From Pleomorphomonas sp. NRK KF1 (GTDB lineage Bacteria; Pseudomonadota; Alphaproteobacteria; Rhizobiales; Pleomorphomonadaceae), in contig NZ_JAMDLH010000008.1 in the NCBI RefSeq assembly GCF_023721755.1, positions 151,597 through 215,596 of the forward strand: DNA of 64,000 bases, given 5' to 3'. Under the pieces are notes generated by a model, which was given only the letters and a program-made list of their open reading frames with translations, had not been told where the DNA came from and did not search any database. Each line of letters opens with the position of its first letter. The first letter of the stretch is position 1. Position numbers and translations under genes: made by a program. Positions 1-9,254 of this stretch are shown in pieces.

Positions 1-902
1 GAACGCTGACCGCCGAGGGCGCCAAGCTGCTCGACCCCACCGGCAAGCTCGCTGTCGGTATCCCGGTCTGTCCGCCGGAAGGCGACGCCGGCACCGGCAT
101 GGTGGCGACCAACGCCGTGGCGCCGCGCACCGGCAACATCAGCGCGGGAACCTCGATCTTCGCCATGGTGGTGCTGGAAAAGCCGCTGACCACGGTGCAT
201 GAGGAACTCGACATCGTGACGACGCCGGGCGGCGATCTCGTCGCCATGGTCCACTGCAACAACGGCGCCAGCGAGCTCGGCACCTGGGCCGGCGTGTTCA
301 CCGAATTCGCCAAGGCGATCGGCGGCAAGTCGGACGCCAACGCCGTGTTCGGCGCGCTGTTCGAGGCGGCGCTGAAGGGCGAGGCGGATGGCGGCGGCCT
401 CTTGGCCTACAACTATCTCGCCGGCGAGCCGATCACCGGCCTCACCGAGGGGCGCCCGCTGGTGGTGCGCACCCCCGGCAGCCGCCTCACCCTCGCCAAC
501 TTCATGCGCACCCAGCTCTACGCCGCCTTCGGCACGCTGAGCCTCGGCATGAACGTGCTGCATGGCGAGGGCGTGAAGCTCGACTCGATGTTCGCCCACG
601 GCGGCATGTTCAAGACGGCCGGCGTCGCGCAGCGTCTGCTCGCCGCCGCCATCGGCGCGCCGGTGACGGTGGGCGACACGGCGAGCGAGGGCGGCGCCTG
701 GGGCATCGCCGTGCTGGCCGAGTATCTCAGGAGCGGCAAGGGCAAGGTTCTCGGCGATTACCTCAATGAGCGAGTGTTCGCCGGCGCCAAGCTGGATGTG
801 GCGAAGCCCGATGCGGAAGACGTCAAGGGCTACGGCGCCTGGCTGAAGCAGTACGAGGCGGGTCTGGCGATCCAGAAGGCCGCCACGGAAGCCATCAGCT
901 GA
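1..902 (+). CDS. FGGY-family carbohydrate kinase, C-terminal part (5' end outside window)
   Basis: The frame is open from base 3, so the gene begins upstream of the window; about 299 residues are visible. The visible part matches the second domain of FGGY sugar kinases: an NISAGTS segment followed by a long ATP-binding C-terminal lobe with AHGGMFKT and a glycine-rich EGGAWGIAVLAEY stretch, which is where this family contacts ATP. Such enzymes phosphorylate sugars or polyols such as xylulose, ribulose or fuculose in the cytoplasm. The substrate-binding N-terminal domain is not visible, so the substrate cannot be named. A repeat element follows directly downstream. Confidence 0.85.
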   Translation, partial: TLTAEGAKLLDPTGKLAVGIPVCPPEGDAGTGMVATNAVAPRTGNISAGTSIFAMVVLEKPLTTVHEELDIVTTPGGDLVAMVHCNNGASELGTWAGVFTEFAKAIGGKSDANAVFGALFEAALKGEADGGGLLAYNYLAGEPITGLTEGRPLVVRTPGSRLTLANFMRTQLYAAFGTLSLGMNVLHGEGVKLDSMFAHGGMFKTAGVAQRLLAAAIGAPVTVGDTASEGGAWGIAVLAEYLRSGKGKVLGDYLNERVFAGAKLDVAKPDAEDVKGYGAWLKQYEAGLAIQKAATEAIS

Positions 903-971
903 TCGTTCGGAAAACCATGACAAGAGCATCCCCGGTGGCCGCGCGTCGCTGGGGATGTTTTGTTTGGAACG

Positions 972-1218
972 CTATATCGGCGTTGAGCTTCGTCCTGCCC
1001 GAGGTCCTGCGCCTTCGCGCAGGACGATTTTATATATAGGGAACAACGGGATAAGCCGATCGCCAACTCATGTGGCGCAGCGCGCGCCTCAACGGAGATT
1101 GCAACCTCAGTCTCTCAAGTGCGTGACGCTATCTATCTGTTTTATATCAATTAATTGTCATCCTGCGCTTTAGGCGCAGGACCTCAGGCAGGAAAAGGCG
1201 CGCGGTTCATATCGGGCG
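972..1218. repeat. Dispersed composite palindromic repeat, copy A
   Basis: The 317-base gap between the kinase and the GNAT gene is filled by this element. Two REP-like hairpins face each other. The left hairpin is at 1004-1025, with a CCTGCGC/GCGCAGG stem and CTTC loop. The right hairpin is around 1160-1181. Each is bordered by a GATATCGG-like outer tail, a TATATA run and a GGGATA/TATCC motif. The central spacer is almost the same as in the copy at 1733-1980, on the other side of the GNAT gene. No ORF inside looks real. Confidence 0.85.
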
Positions 1219-1659
1219 TCATGCTTCCTTCGAGAACAGCTTCTTCAGGAAGAAGCGGCGGGGCGTGTCGGCGTTGCCCTCCAGCTCGCCGCACTGCTCG
1301 AAGCCGAGCTTGAGGTAGAACGGCCGCGCCTGAAAATCGAAGGTGTCGAGGAACAGGCCGAGGTAGCCGCGCTCGCGGGCGATCCGCTCGGCTTCGGTCA
1401 TCAGCGCGCGGCCGAGGCCCTGGCCTCTCAGGGCGTCCGGCACGATGAGATACTTGATGAACAGCCAGTTGTACTCGTCGGAGGCGTAGAGGCCGCCGAC
1501 GATTTCGGCCGTGTCGGGCCGTCTCAGCAGGATGCCGAGATTGGGCCGCTCCACGATGTGGCCGGTGTGCGGGGCGTTGAAGTCCAGCAACAGTTTCAGG
1601 AGCTGGTCTCGCTCGTCGGCGGTCGGCTCATCGGCGATAAGTTCGAGCGTGGGGCGCAT
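1219..1659 (-). CDS. GNAT-family N-acetyltransferase
   Basis: About 146 residues, the usual size for a single GNAT domain, which transfers an acetyl group from acetyl-CoA to an amine. The acetyl-CoA-binding signature is visible as LRGQGLGRALMTEAERIA. It is followed by the RGYLGLFLDTF strand and the family's typical FYLKLGFEQCG C-terminal motif. I chose the ATG at 1659; a TTG at 1677 in the same frame is possible, and neither has a clear ribosome binding site. The gene lies alone between two near-identical direct copies of the dispersed repeat (972-1218 and 1733-1980). The substrate is not predictable. Confidence 0.82.
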   Translation of the reverse strand: MRPTLELIADEPTADERDQLLKLLLDFNAPHTGHIVERPNLGILLRRPDTAEIVGGLYASDEYNWLFIKYLIVPDALRGQGLGRALMTEAERIARERGYLGLFLDTFDFQARPFYLKLGFEQCGELEGNADTPRRFFLKKLFSKEA

Positions 1660-1732
1660 TGCCAAGACATGGCGCAAGGCGGCGGCGCTGTCCAGCGATC
1701 CCTTTCGGGTATCGGGTTCAGGTCATTTGGGG

Positions 1733-1980
1733 CGCGATATCGGCGTTGAGCTCCGTTCTGCCTGAGGTCCTGGCCTTCGCCAGGATGACGGCTTTATATA
1801 TAGGGAACAACGGGATAAGCCGATCGCCAACTCACGTGGCGCAGCGAGTGCCCCAATGGAGCGCGTAATCTCAGCCTCTCAAGTGCGCGACGCTATCCAT
1901 TTGTTTTATATAAATTAATTGTCATCCTGCGCGAAGGCGCAGGACCTCAGGCAGGAAAAGGCGAGCGGTTCATATCGCGC
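1733..1980. repeat. Dispersed composite palindromic repeat, copy B
   Basis: This fills the gap between the GNAT gene and the antiporter. It has the same orientation and almost the same sequence as copy A, including the 100-base spacer. The left hairpin (about 1766-1788) has a CCTGGC/GCCAGG stem, where copy A has CCTGCGC/GCGCAGG. The right hairpin (about 1923-1943) has a CCTGCGC stem and GAAG loop. The stem therefore changed on both arms together. Confidence 0.85.
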
Positions 1981-2003
1981 TCCCGGCCGCCCGCCCCAAC
2001 CCC

Positions 2004-3260
2004 TCAATCCACCTCGCGGCCGTGGCGGCGGTCGAGCCAGCGCATGGCGGGGGTCACCGTCAGTCCGTGCATGAGGATGGAGATGAAGGCGACCAGCGAC
2101 AGGATGACCCACAGGCGTTCGCCCTCCTGGAAGTCGCCGTTGTTGAGGCCGAAGGCGAGGTAGTAGAAGGAGCCGACGCCGCGGATGCCGAAGAAGGCGA
2201 TGGTGAGCTTTTCCGACAGGGTGGCGGGGGCGCCGATCAGCGCCACCAGGCCGGCGAGCGGGCGGATGACCAGGAGGATCAGCGCCACGGCCAGCATGTC
2301 GACCCAGCCGACGCCCGCGAACAGGCCGCCCATGATGGCGCCGCCGAAGGCGAGCAGCAGGGCCATCATGGTGATGCGCTCGATCTGCTCGGTGATGTCG
2401 TGCATGTCGCGCTGGAAGTGGTGGTCGCGGTGCGAGTTGCGCAGCGTCAGCGCCGTGACGAAGACGGCGAAGAAGCCGTAGCAGTGCAGCATTTCCGAGA
2501 CGCCGTAGGAGACGAAGGTGGCGGCGATGGCGACGAGGCCGTCGCCAGTCTTCGCCAGCGTGTCGCCCGGCATCTTGAACGTCGCCCAGCCGAACAGGTG
2601 CCCCACCAGCCAGCCGACCGCGATGCCGGCGGCGATCTCCCAGACGACGTTGACGGCGAGCCAGTGGGCGAGCCACGGCTCGCCGGTGGTGGCGGAAAGG
2701 CTGAGCGCGATGGCGAGGTGGACGAAGGGGAAGGCGAAGCCGTCGTTCAGCCCGGCCTCGGAGGTCAGCGCGAAGCGGACGGTGTCCTCCTTGCCCTCCA
2801 GCGGGTCGCCCACCTGCACGTCGGCGGCGAGAACGGGATCGGTGGGGGCGAGGCTCGCCGCGAGCAGCAGGGCGGCGACGGCGCTGAGCCCCAGCACGGT
2901 GACGCCGGTGAACACGATGGCGAGGATGGACAAGGGCATGGTGACGGCGAGCAGCCGCCAGGTGGCGCCCCAGTCGCGGAAGGAAAAGCGGCGGTCGATC
3001 TTCAGCCCGGCGCCCATCAGCGCCACGATGACCACGAACTCGGTCAGCCGCTCGGTGAGGTAGGGGTGGGCGATGGGCGAGGGGTTGGGCGCCGGCAGCG
3101 GCCCGATGTAGACGAGGCCGCCGATGATCAGGCAGACGATGGGCAGCGACAGCGGCAGGCGGCGCAATGCCAGCGGCAGCCAGGCGACCAGCGCGATCAA
3201 CAGGCCGGCGCCGGCCATGGCCGCCGGATAGGCGTCGATCTCCCAGCCGAACAACTCCAA
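2004..3260 (-). CDS. Na+(K+)/H+ antiporter, CPA1/NhaP type
   Basis: About 418 residues with roughly 12 hydrophobic segments. It matches the CPA1 sodium/proton exchanger family, which swaps cytoplasmic Na+ or K+ for protons across the inner membrane. Family motifs seen are SLAPTDPVLAADVQVG and TSEAGLNDGFAFP, which carry the conserved Asp residues of the ion path. A longer reading frame reaches 3317, but those extra residues are Arg-rich and hydrophilic. A TTG at 3260 has an AAGGGGGG ribosome binding site and leads straight into the first membrane helix, so I prefer it. The gene stands alone, followed by repeat copy B. Confidence 0.85.
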   Translation of the reverse strand: MELFGWEIDAYPAAMAGAGLLIALVAWLPLALRRLPLSLPIVCLIIGGLVYIGPLPAPNPSPIAHPYLTERLTEFVVIVALMGAGLKIDRRFSFRDWGATWRLLAVTMPLSILAIVFTGVTVLGLSAVAALLLAASLAPTDPVLAADVQVGDPLEGKEDTVRFALTSEAGLNDGFAFPFVHLAIALSLSATTGEPWLAHWLAVNVVWEIAAGIAVGWLVGHLFGWATFKMPGDTLAKTGDGLVAIAATFVSYGVSEMLHCYGFFAVFVTALTLRNSHRDHHFQRDMHDITEQIERITMMALLLAFGGAIMGGLFAGVGWVDMLAVALILLVIRPLAGLVALIGAPATLSEKLTIAFFGIRGVGSFYYLAFGLNNGDFQEGERLWVILSLVAFISILMHGLTVTPAMRWLDRRHGREVD

Positions 3261-3328
3261 GCCTGCCCCCCTTCGCAACCGTGCCCCGCGCGAAAAGGCA
3301 ATGCGCGAGGGGGGCAAACGGTTCCCGT

Positions 3329-4015
3329 CTACCGCGCCGCCGGGTTGAGCGAATAGGTGCCCATCGCCTCGCCCTCGGCCAGCACGTGGCCGGCGAGCGC
3401 CGCCTCCAGCGCCGGGCCGTCGAAGGCGCCGGTGAGGCCGAGCGAGGGCGTGTCGAGAGCATAGACGCGGACGGTGTAGTGGTGCGGCCGGGCGTCGTTC
3501 ATCGGCGGGCAGGGGCCGTCATAGCCGCCATAGGTGCCGGCCATGTCGGCGTTGCCGGTGAAGAAGCCGGTGAAGGCGTTGGCGCCGCGAAGGCCGTGCG
3601 GCGTCTCCCCCACCGGCTTGCCGTGCGGCACCACGCCGTCGCTCTCGGCGCCCTCGGGGATCGTGGTGACGGTGGCGGGGATGTCGGCCAGCACCCAGTG
3701 GTGGATGGTCATGCGCGGCTCGCTGTCGGCGATCACCGTGGCCGGCTTGTTGATCAGGCCGAGGTCCTTGGGCACGTCGGGGTCGGTCATGGTGAGCGCA
3801 TAGGCGCGCGTGCCCTCGGGGCCGGGCGACCACGTCACTTCCGGACTGACGTTTTTCGGCCCGCCCTCGCCGGGGGCGCAGAAGGCGGCCTTGTCGGGCA
3901 GGCGGCCGGTGTCGTCGAGCCCGCCAATCGTCACCTTGAGCGGCTCGGCGGCGATGGCGGCACCGGCGAGCATGAGGGCGAGGGCGGCGGAGGAGAGGCG
4001 ATAAAGGGCTTTCAT
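3329..4015 (-). CDS. YbhB/YbcL-type PEBP (Raf-kinase-inhibitor-like) protein, exported
   Basis: 228 residues. The start at 4015 is preceded by AGAGGA and begins a clear signal peptide (MKALYRLSSAALALMLAG, cleavage near AIAAE). The mature part has the phosphatidylethanolamine-binding-protein fold signatures: VTWSPGPEGTRAYALTMTDPD, HHWVLADIP and a C-terminal HHYTVRVYALD segment. Bacterial YbhB-like proteins are small ligand-binding proteins; no reaction is established. It is monocistronic and reads in the same direction as the antiporter gene. Confidence 0.82.
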   Translation of the reverse strand: MKALYRLSSAALALMLAGAAIAAEPLKVTIGGLDDTGRLPDKAAFCAPGEGGPKNVSPEVTWSPGPEGTRAYALTMTDPDVPKDLGLINKPATVIADSEPRMTIHHWVLADIPATVTTIPEGAESDGVVPHGKPVGETPHGLRGANAFTGFFTGNADMAGTYGGYDGPCPPMNDARPHHYTVRVYALDTPSLGLTGAFDGPALEAALAGHVLAEGEAMGTYSLNPAAR

Positions 4016-4175
4016 GGGGGCTATCCTCTTGCTTTGCAACGGCTTGAGGATAGGCGGCGGCCCGGACGACCGCGCGCCGGAGCCGATCAAGTTCGGTGCC
4101 GAACCGATCAGCCCCGGCGAGGTGTCCATGGCCTTGCGCGGGCCGGCAGGGTGGCCGAAAGCGACGGGACGGAGC

Positions 4176-4510
4176 CCGATATCGGCGGCTCGCTCGACCG
4201 TCCCGAGATCCTCTGCCTTCGCAGAGGAGGACAGCTTGATGGGGAGGGGGAGATAGGTCGGCGGCGACGGGGCGTGTCACGTGGCCGGGCGGCCTCCGGC
4301 CAAGCTCCCGTTTCATATCCTTCTCCTGTCATTCTCTGCGAAGGCCGCTTGCATTCGCGAGCGAATGCAAGGTGAACCTCAGGCAGGAAGAGGCGCTGAG
4401 GCTGATATCGGGCTCCCGTTGGTGATTGGGGGCCCTATATTGCCCCCTCGCTCGACCGTCCTGAGATCCTCTGCCTTCGCAGAGGAGGACAGCTTGATGG
4501 AGGTGGGAAA
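4176..4510. repeat. Dispersed palindromic repeats, cluster C with one nested palindrome
   Basis: Three hairpin halves lie in the gap between the PEBP gene and the aldo/keto reductase, at about 4176-4250, 4308-4425 and 4436-4510. The outer two have CCTCTGC/GCAGAGG stems with a CTTC loop. The middle one carries the nested palindrome at 4348-4371, a TTGCATTCG / CGAATGCAA version of the more common TTGAATTCG / CGAATTCAA. No gene is visible in this 600-base gap. Confidence 0.8.
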
Positions 4511-4543
4511 CAGGTCGGCGGCGGGCGGCTCTCAGGCCGTAAT

Positions 4544-4575
4544 CCGCTTGAGCCAGATGAGTCCGGATCAAGCGG
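4544..4575. repeat. CCGCTTGA...TCAAGCGG palindrome, copy 1
   Basis: An imperfect inverted repeat, CCGCTTGAGCC / GGATCAAGCGG, with a 10-base loop. The same palindrome, in better form, occurs at 37339-37370 and 49278-49314, so it is a separate small repeat family. Confidence 0.65.
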
Positions 4576-4630
4576 AACGCGTATGACGGGACGCGGTCGG
4601 TGCGGAGCCGGAGACCCCGCCGCGATCGGT

Positions 4631-5647
4631 CTACCTGCCCGCGACGATCTCCCTCATGCGGACCATCGCCTCGGCCGGGAGCCGGCCTTGCCACACCGCC
4701 TCGACGTTGTCGCGGATCTGCGCCGCCGAGGTGAAGCCGGGGATGGGGATGGTCCGCTCGGAGGCGCCGAGCACCCACGCCAGCGCGCCTTGCGGCATGC
4801 TCCTGCCATCGGCAGTCAGCAGCGGCGCGATCTTGTCGAGGATGGCGAGATAGTCCTCGCTGGCGGCGCCGGCCTTGAAATACTTCACCCAGGGCGCCGA
4901 GCCGGCGCGCACGTCGGTGCCGCCCAGCGTGGCCTTGCGGCCGTACTTGCCGCCGAGCAAGCCCATGGCGAGCGGCATGCGCGCCAGGGAGTAGAGGCCG
5001 TGCTGGTCCACCAGGTCCAGCATTTCCGGGGCGGTGTCGAACACGTTGAGGTCGTGCTCCACCACCTTGAAGCCGGGGTAGTCGACCACGGCGGAGACCA
5101 GCGGCACGAAGTCGCAGCTCCAGCCATAACATGTCATCAGCCCCTCGGTCCGCATCGCCTCCAGAGCATCGAACACCGGGCGCGCCAGGTCGACCGCCAG
5201 GTCGTTGTGATGCAGCAGCACGACGTCGACCGACGACCGCCCGAGCCGCTTCAGCGAGCCTTCCACGCCCCGGCGGATGCCGGCGGGGCTGAGGTCGTCG
5301 GGGTGCTCGATGACGCGGGTGACGGGGTCGCCGATGTAGCCGCACTTGGTGACGATGACGACGTCGTCCTTGTCCTTCAGCGCCTCGCCGACGATCAGCT
5401 CGGAGTTGCCGGCGCCATAGGCGGCGGCGGTGTCGAAGAGCCGCATACCCAGGTCGTAGGCGAGGCGGATGCCGGCAATGGCGTCGTCGCGCGAGATCGA
5501 CCCGTAGCTACTCGGCCCGCTCGGCCAGATCATCATCCCCCCGGCCGCCCAGGTGCCAAGGCCCATGCGCGGCACCACGGCGCCGTTCCAGAGCGTGATG
5601 GTCTCCACGGGGGTGGATGGGGTGAGCGTGTGTTGCGTGGACCGCAT
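4631..5647 (-). CDS. Aldo/keto reductase
   Basis: 338 residues forming a TIM-barrel NADPH-dependent oxidoreductase. The aldo/keto reductase tetrad is visible: Asp and Tyr in LFDTAAAYGAGN, Lys in VIVTKCG and His in VLLHHND. The GASERTIPIPGF segment near the C-terminus is the NADPH-binding loop of the family. The ATG at 5647 is preceded by GGGAGA at proper spacing, ten codons inside the longest frame. The closest general class is the aldose dehydrogenase-like reductases; the substrate is unknown. It is divergent from the NACHT gene across a 217-base intergenic region. Confidence 0.88.
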   Translation of the reverse strand: MRSTQHTLTPSTPVETITLWNGAVVPRMGLGTWAAGGMMIWPSGPSSYGSISRDDAIAGIRLAYDLGMRLFDTAAAYGAGNSELIVGEALKDKDDVVIVTKCGYIGDPVTRVIEHPDDLSPAGIRRGVEGSLKRLGRSSVDVVLLHHNDLAVDLARPVFDALEAMRTEGLMTCYGWSCDFVPLVSAVVDYPGFKVVEHDLNVFDTAPEMLDLVDQHGLYSLARMPLAMGLLGGKYGRKATLGGTDVRAGSAPWVKYFKAGAASEDYLAILDKIAPLLTADGRSMPQGALAWVLGASERTIPIPGFTSAAQIRDNVEAVWQGRLPAEAMVRMREIVAGR

Positions 5648-5864
5648 GGCAAATCTCCCTGATTGCCCTGCCGACATAAACGCAGGAGTGAAGCGATTTA
5701 AGTGTGCAGAAATGAACGACGGGGTGCAGGGATGAAGGATGGGGGGAGGGAGAGATGGCGGGAGGTCGAATTACCCGTGCAACTTCGCCGCTTCATAGTG
5801 AACAAAACCTCTGTGGCAATGTTCTTACCTTGTTCTTGGTTGTGCAATTGGTAATAGTGGCTGC

Positions 5865-8800
5865 ATGGCCAACTCACTCACACCGCTTGCCTCCGGCGCC
5901 TTCAGCGATTTCGTCGACCTAAGTCGGACCTTTCACGAGCTGTCCCGTTCGGGGCGCGAGAATGATGACATCGACATGGGGCGAGCTTTCCAGGTTGGGG
6001 ATCGGATCACATGGGCCAAGCTAATTACGCGTTACCGTGTTGTGATCTTGTCCGAAGCCGGCTCTGGAAAAACCCGTGAGATACGGCACACAACACAGAT
6101 GCTACGCAAACAGGGCAAGGCCGCGTTCTTCCTTCGCCTCGAACACGTCGCTCACAATTTCGAGGACGCTTTTGAAGAAGGCACTGGCACATATGAGGAA
6201 TTCGAGAGGTGGCGTGCCTCTGGTCGAGAAGGATGGCTGCTGCTCGATTCCGTTGATGAGGCACGGCTACGTGACCCCGGTGATTTTGAGCTTGCTATTC
6301 GTAAACTGGGTCGACTGGCCAACACAGCAAAAGACCGGACACATGTGATCATTACCGGGCGGACAAGCGCTTGGCGCGCTAAGTCGGATCTCGAAACCTG
6401 CGTCAAGGCGTTTCCGCCCCCCTCAGAATTAACTCGAGAGAAGTTTACCTCTGAATTTAGTGGTGAGTCAGAAAGCCTTTCTAAAGTAACTACAGAGGAG
6501 GTTGACGAAGAAACAACGTTTCTCGTCGTCTCACTCGATGATCTAAATACGTTACAAGTCGGTATTTTCGCTAAAGAAAAAGGCGTTGTCGACACTCAAG
6601 CATTCATCAATGCAATTGAACGCGCCGATGCATTTTCGTTCACTGCGCGACCTGAAGACTTGTCCGAGTTAATACAGTTTTGGATCGACCGTGGCAGAGT
6701 TGGTGGCCGTCTTGAAATGCTGCAAAACAGCATCGAGAGGCGACTTGAAGAGCGTGACCAGTCTCGACGCGATTACAGGCCGCTGGCGGCAGCAAGGGCA
6801 CGAGAAGGGATCCGACTGGTTGCGGCTGCTGTGACCCTAACGGGCGTGCAAACCATCTGCGTTCCCGATGGCTCGCAGAATGGCTTAGGTTTGAGTATTC
6901 ACCAGATTCTGCCGGAGTGGGACGATAGGGACCAGCTCACACTGCTTTCGCGGCCGATCTTTGACGAAGCAATCTATGGTACCGTCCGTTTTCATCATCG
7001 TTCAGTTCGCGAGTATTTGACGGCCGAATGGTTTGCCCAATTGTTGGCGAGGCAGACTTCGCGTCGCGCAATTGAGGGCCTATTCTTCCGTGAGCAATAT
7101 GGCATCGCGATCGTTGTCCCAGCTCTCCGACCGGTTCTTCCCTGGCTTGCCCTTCTAGATGAGAAGATTTGCGATCGGGTCCGTGAATCTGCACCTGAGG
7201 TTTTTTTTGAAGGTGGCGATCCGGTTCGTCTTCCCTTGGACGCTCGCCGCCAAGTGCTGGTTGATATTTGCGAGCAGATCGCGGCGGGTGGTTCCGAACG
7301 CAGTGTGCATAGCTATGCAGCTGTACAGCGCTTTGCGAACTTGGATGTTGAGAAAGACATTGAGTATCTACTTTGGCGGTATGCTGAGAATAACGACATT
7401 CAAGCGTTTTTGCTCAGAATGGTCTGGCTTGGTGAGCTATCTTCACTTCGTTCTGTAGTCTTCGCGAAAGCGATCGACTCGTCGAACGAGAGGTATGTTC
7501 GTGTTTCAGCCTTTCGCGCTTTAGCGTCAGTCGGAAGCGCATCTGATCTTGCTTTGGTAAGACAAAGCTTCCTTGCTGAAGGCTTGGAACTCGATCGGGA
7601 TTTGTTTGCTGAGCTTCTCAGGCGCTCCCGGCCTTCCTACGAGGTTATGCGCTGGATGCTAGCCTGCCTGCAAAAGCTAGCACCGAAGAGGCGTTACTCC
7701 CTCGATCCTGCTCCAACTTATTTGGCCGCTTTCATTCTCGATGCCGACACGACCCTACTGCCAGAAATAGCTGATGGCCTTAGTCAGCTATTGCGATTGC
7801 CGCCTGTGATCGAGCGGCGTCATTGTGAGGTTTCGGAGAAGAATCAGTGGTTACTTCCCGTGGCCGGAAAAGTTGTCGCTCGATTGATCCAGCAGCGCCA
7901 TTTTGCAGCCCTTACTCCTCCTTCTCTGAAGATACTTAGGAGCATCGGAGCGGGACTTGGATATGAAATTCAGGATCTCCAAGATGCCAAGGTAGAACTT
8001 CAAGCTGGAGTCGCAGCGTGGGCTGAACTACGGCGCGCCTTAATATGGTTCGAAATCGAGGCCTCTCGCCAGTCATTGGACGAGAGAAAGGGAGAACGTC
8101 TGACCGAACACTGGCAGTCCTCGCTGTGGTGTAGTTTTGGCACTTTCGGATCCGATGATTTTGAATATTTTCTTGAACAGATGACCCAGCAACAGGGCGA
8201 CAACAGATTGGTCGCTCTTTCAATAGCGTTCTCTATTTATGTCAACTCTGGCCGAACTGCTCGCTGGAGAGAAAAGCTCAAGCGTCGAGCGGCCAAGGAT
8301 CCCACTCTTGATGAGCGGTTAAGTCAGTATCTCCACCCGCCCGCGCAGAGTGCTGAGCGGAGGCGCTCCAAACAGAGTGAGGCGCGGTGGAAGCGCGCGT
8401 CCGAACGGCGCCAGAAGAGTGAGGCGGCCTATCATGAAAAATGGAAGTCCTTCCTTGCCGATAAGCTAGATGAGATAAAAAGTTCGCAAGAACGGTCTCC
8501 TGGGCTTTTATCTCAAGCCATGCTCTATCTCTTTCAGGAAACGCGAGATGAGAATAAAGTAAACAATCGTTGGACGGAGTATAACTGGAGATCACTAATT
8601 GATCGATTTGGTGAGCCGGTGGCCATATTCTATCGGGACACCGCGGTTCGACATTGGCGCAATTTCCGTCCTCAACTTCGATCGGAGGGGTATCCCGCCA
8701 GCACTACTGCAACGTCTACTATCATTGGCCTTACTGGTCTTGAGATAGAAGCAGTCGAATCGGAGGGGCGTTGGCTTAGTAATCTTAGCGAAGAGGAAGT

Positions 8801-9215
8801 CGTCCAAGCTTGTCGGTTTGCGTCGTTTGAGTTGAATGGGTTTCCACTCTGGTTCCCAAGTTTATTTAACGTGTTCCCCAATATTGTCTCTACTTTTTTG
8901 ATGCAAGAAATAGAATATGAAATTTCCACTGAGGAGGCTGATACCGATTCACACTACATTCTGAGCGACGTGAGCTGGTCGGCTCAATGGGCCTGGGACG
9001 AGCTAGGTCCCGCTATATTGAGATTGCTGCAAGAGCGCGAGCCAATTAACGCGGAGAATCTGAATAGACTACTTAAGGTTCTGCTGGGATCGACTGTACC
9101 TGACAGTGCGATAGCGGAGTTGGCGATTACTAAGTGCCAAACCGTTCAGACACTCAACAATCTGGCTCTTTGGTTCGCGGTGTGGTGTGGTCTCCAGCCC
9201 GGCCCAGCCATTTAG
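5865..9215 (+). CDS. NACHT/STAND-type NTPase, N-terminal 1116 residues, ending at an in-frame amber codon
   Basis: The Walker A motif is SEAGSGKT (residues 63-70). Walker B is WLLLDSVDEA (124-133), followed by the sensor strand HVIITGR and, near residues 377-392, RFHHRSVREYLTAEWF, the His-containing C-terminal motif of NACHT and STAND ATPases. The remaining 700 residues are helical and HEAT-like, typical of a ligand-sensing part. The stop at 9213-9215 is TAG, and the same frame stays open through to 10208, where a nuclease domain follows. DNA here is visibly A/T-richer than its surroundings, which suggests transfer. By family knowledge such proteins act as anti-phage sensors; that role is inferred here. 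Start chosen at the ATG at 5865, the first in frame; no strong ribosome binding site is seen. Confidence 0.85.
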   Translation: MANSLTPLASGAFSDFVDLSRTFHELSRSGRENDDIDMGRAFQVGDRITWAKLITRYRVVILSEAGSGKTREIRHTTQMLRKQGKAAFFLRLEHVAHNFEDAFEEGTGTYEEFERWRASGREGWLLLDSVDEARLRDPGDFELAIRKLGRLANTAKDRTHVIITGRTSAWRAKSDLETCVKAFPPPSELTREKFTSEFSGESESLSKVTTEEVDEETTFLVVSLDDLNTLQVGIFAKEKGVVDTQAFINAIERADAFSFTARPEDLSELIQFWIDRGRVGGRLEMLQNSIERRLEERDQSRRDYRPLAAARAREGIRLVAAAVTLTGVQTICVPDGSQNGLGLSIHQILPEWDDRDQLTLLSRPIFDEAIYGTVRFHHRSVREYLTAEWFAQLLARQTSRRAIEGLFFREQYGIAIVVPALRPVLPWLALLDEKICDRVRESAPEVFFEGGDPVRLPLDARRQVLVDICEQIAAGGSERSVHSYAAVQRFANLDVEKDIEYLLWRYAENNDIQAFLLRMVWLGELSSLRSVVFAKAIDSSNERYVRVSAFRALASVGSASDLALVRQSFLAEGLELDRDLFAELLRRSRPSYEVMRWMLACLQKLAPKRRYSLDPAPTYLAAFILDADTTLLPEIADGLSQLLRLPPVIERRHCEVSEKNQWLLPVAGKVVARLIQQRHFAALTPPSLKILRSIGAGLGYEIQDLQDAKVELQAGVAAWAELRRALIWFEIEASRQSLDERKGERLTEHWQSSLWCSFGTFGSDDFEYFLEQMTQQQGDNRLVALSIAFSIYVNSGRTARWREKLKRRAAKDPTLDERLSQYLHPPAQSAERRRSKQSEARWKRASERRQKSEAAYHEKWKSFLADKLDEIKSSQERSPGLLSQAMLYLFQETRDENKVNNRWTEYNWRSLIDRFGEPVAIFYRDTAVRHWRNFRPQLRSEGYPASTTATSTIIGLTGLEIEAVESEGRWLSNLSEEEVVQACRFASFELNGFPLWFPSLFNVFPNIVSTFLMQEIEYEISTEEADTDSHYILSDVSWSAQWAWDELGPAILRLLQEREPINAENLNRLLKVLLGSTVPDSAIAELAITKCQTVQTLNNLALWFAVWCGLQPGPAI
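9213..9215 (+). other. In-frame amber codon separating the NACHT part from the nuclease part
   Basis: Codon-by-codon reading in the frame of the 5865 start gives Ala-Ile at 9207-9212, TAG at 9213, then GCG CTT AAA GGT AAG CTT and onward without any stop until 10206. Between TAG and the next ATG (9255) there are 13 sense codons and no stop. The text on both sides reads as one smooth protein, so this is best explained as one gene with a point nonsense change (for example from CAG, AAG, GAG or TGG), or as suppressed or regulated termination. Confidence 0.9.
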
Positions 9216-9254
9216 GCGCTTAAAGGTAAGCTTGGCAGCATCGATATCGCAGAG

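Noticed and set aside
2022..3356. Long plus-strand ORF opposite the antiporter gene
   Set aside because: Composition is Gly/Glu/Asp/Gln/His-rich without domains; it is the antisense shadow of a clear membrane protein, caused by high GC.
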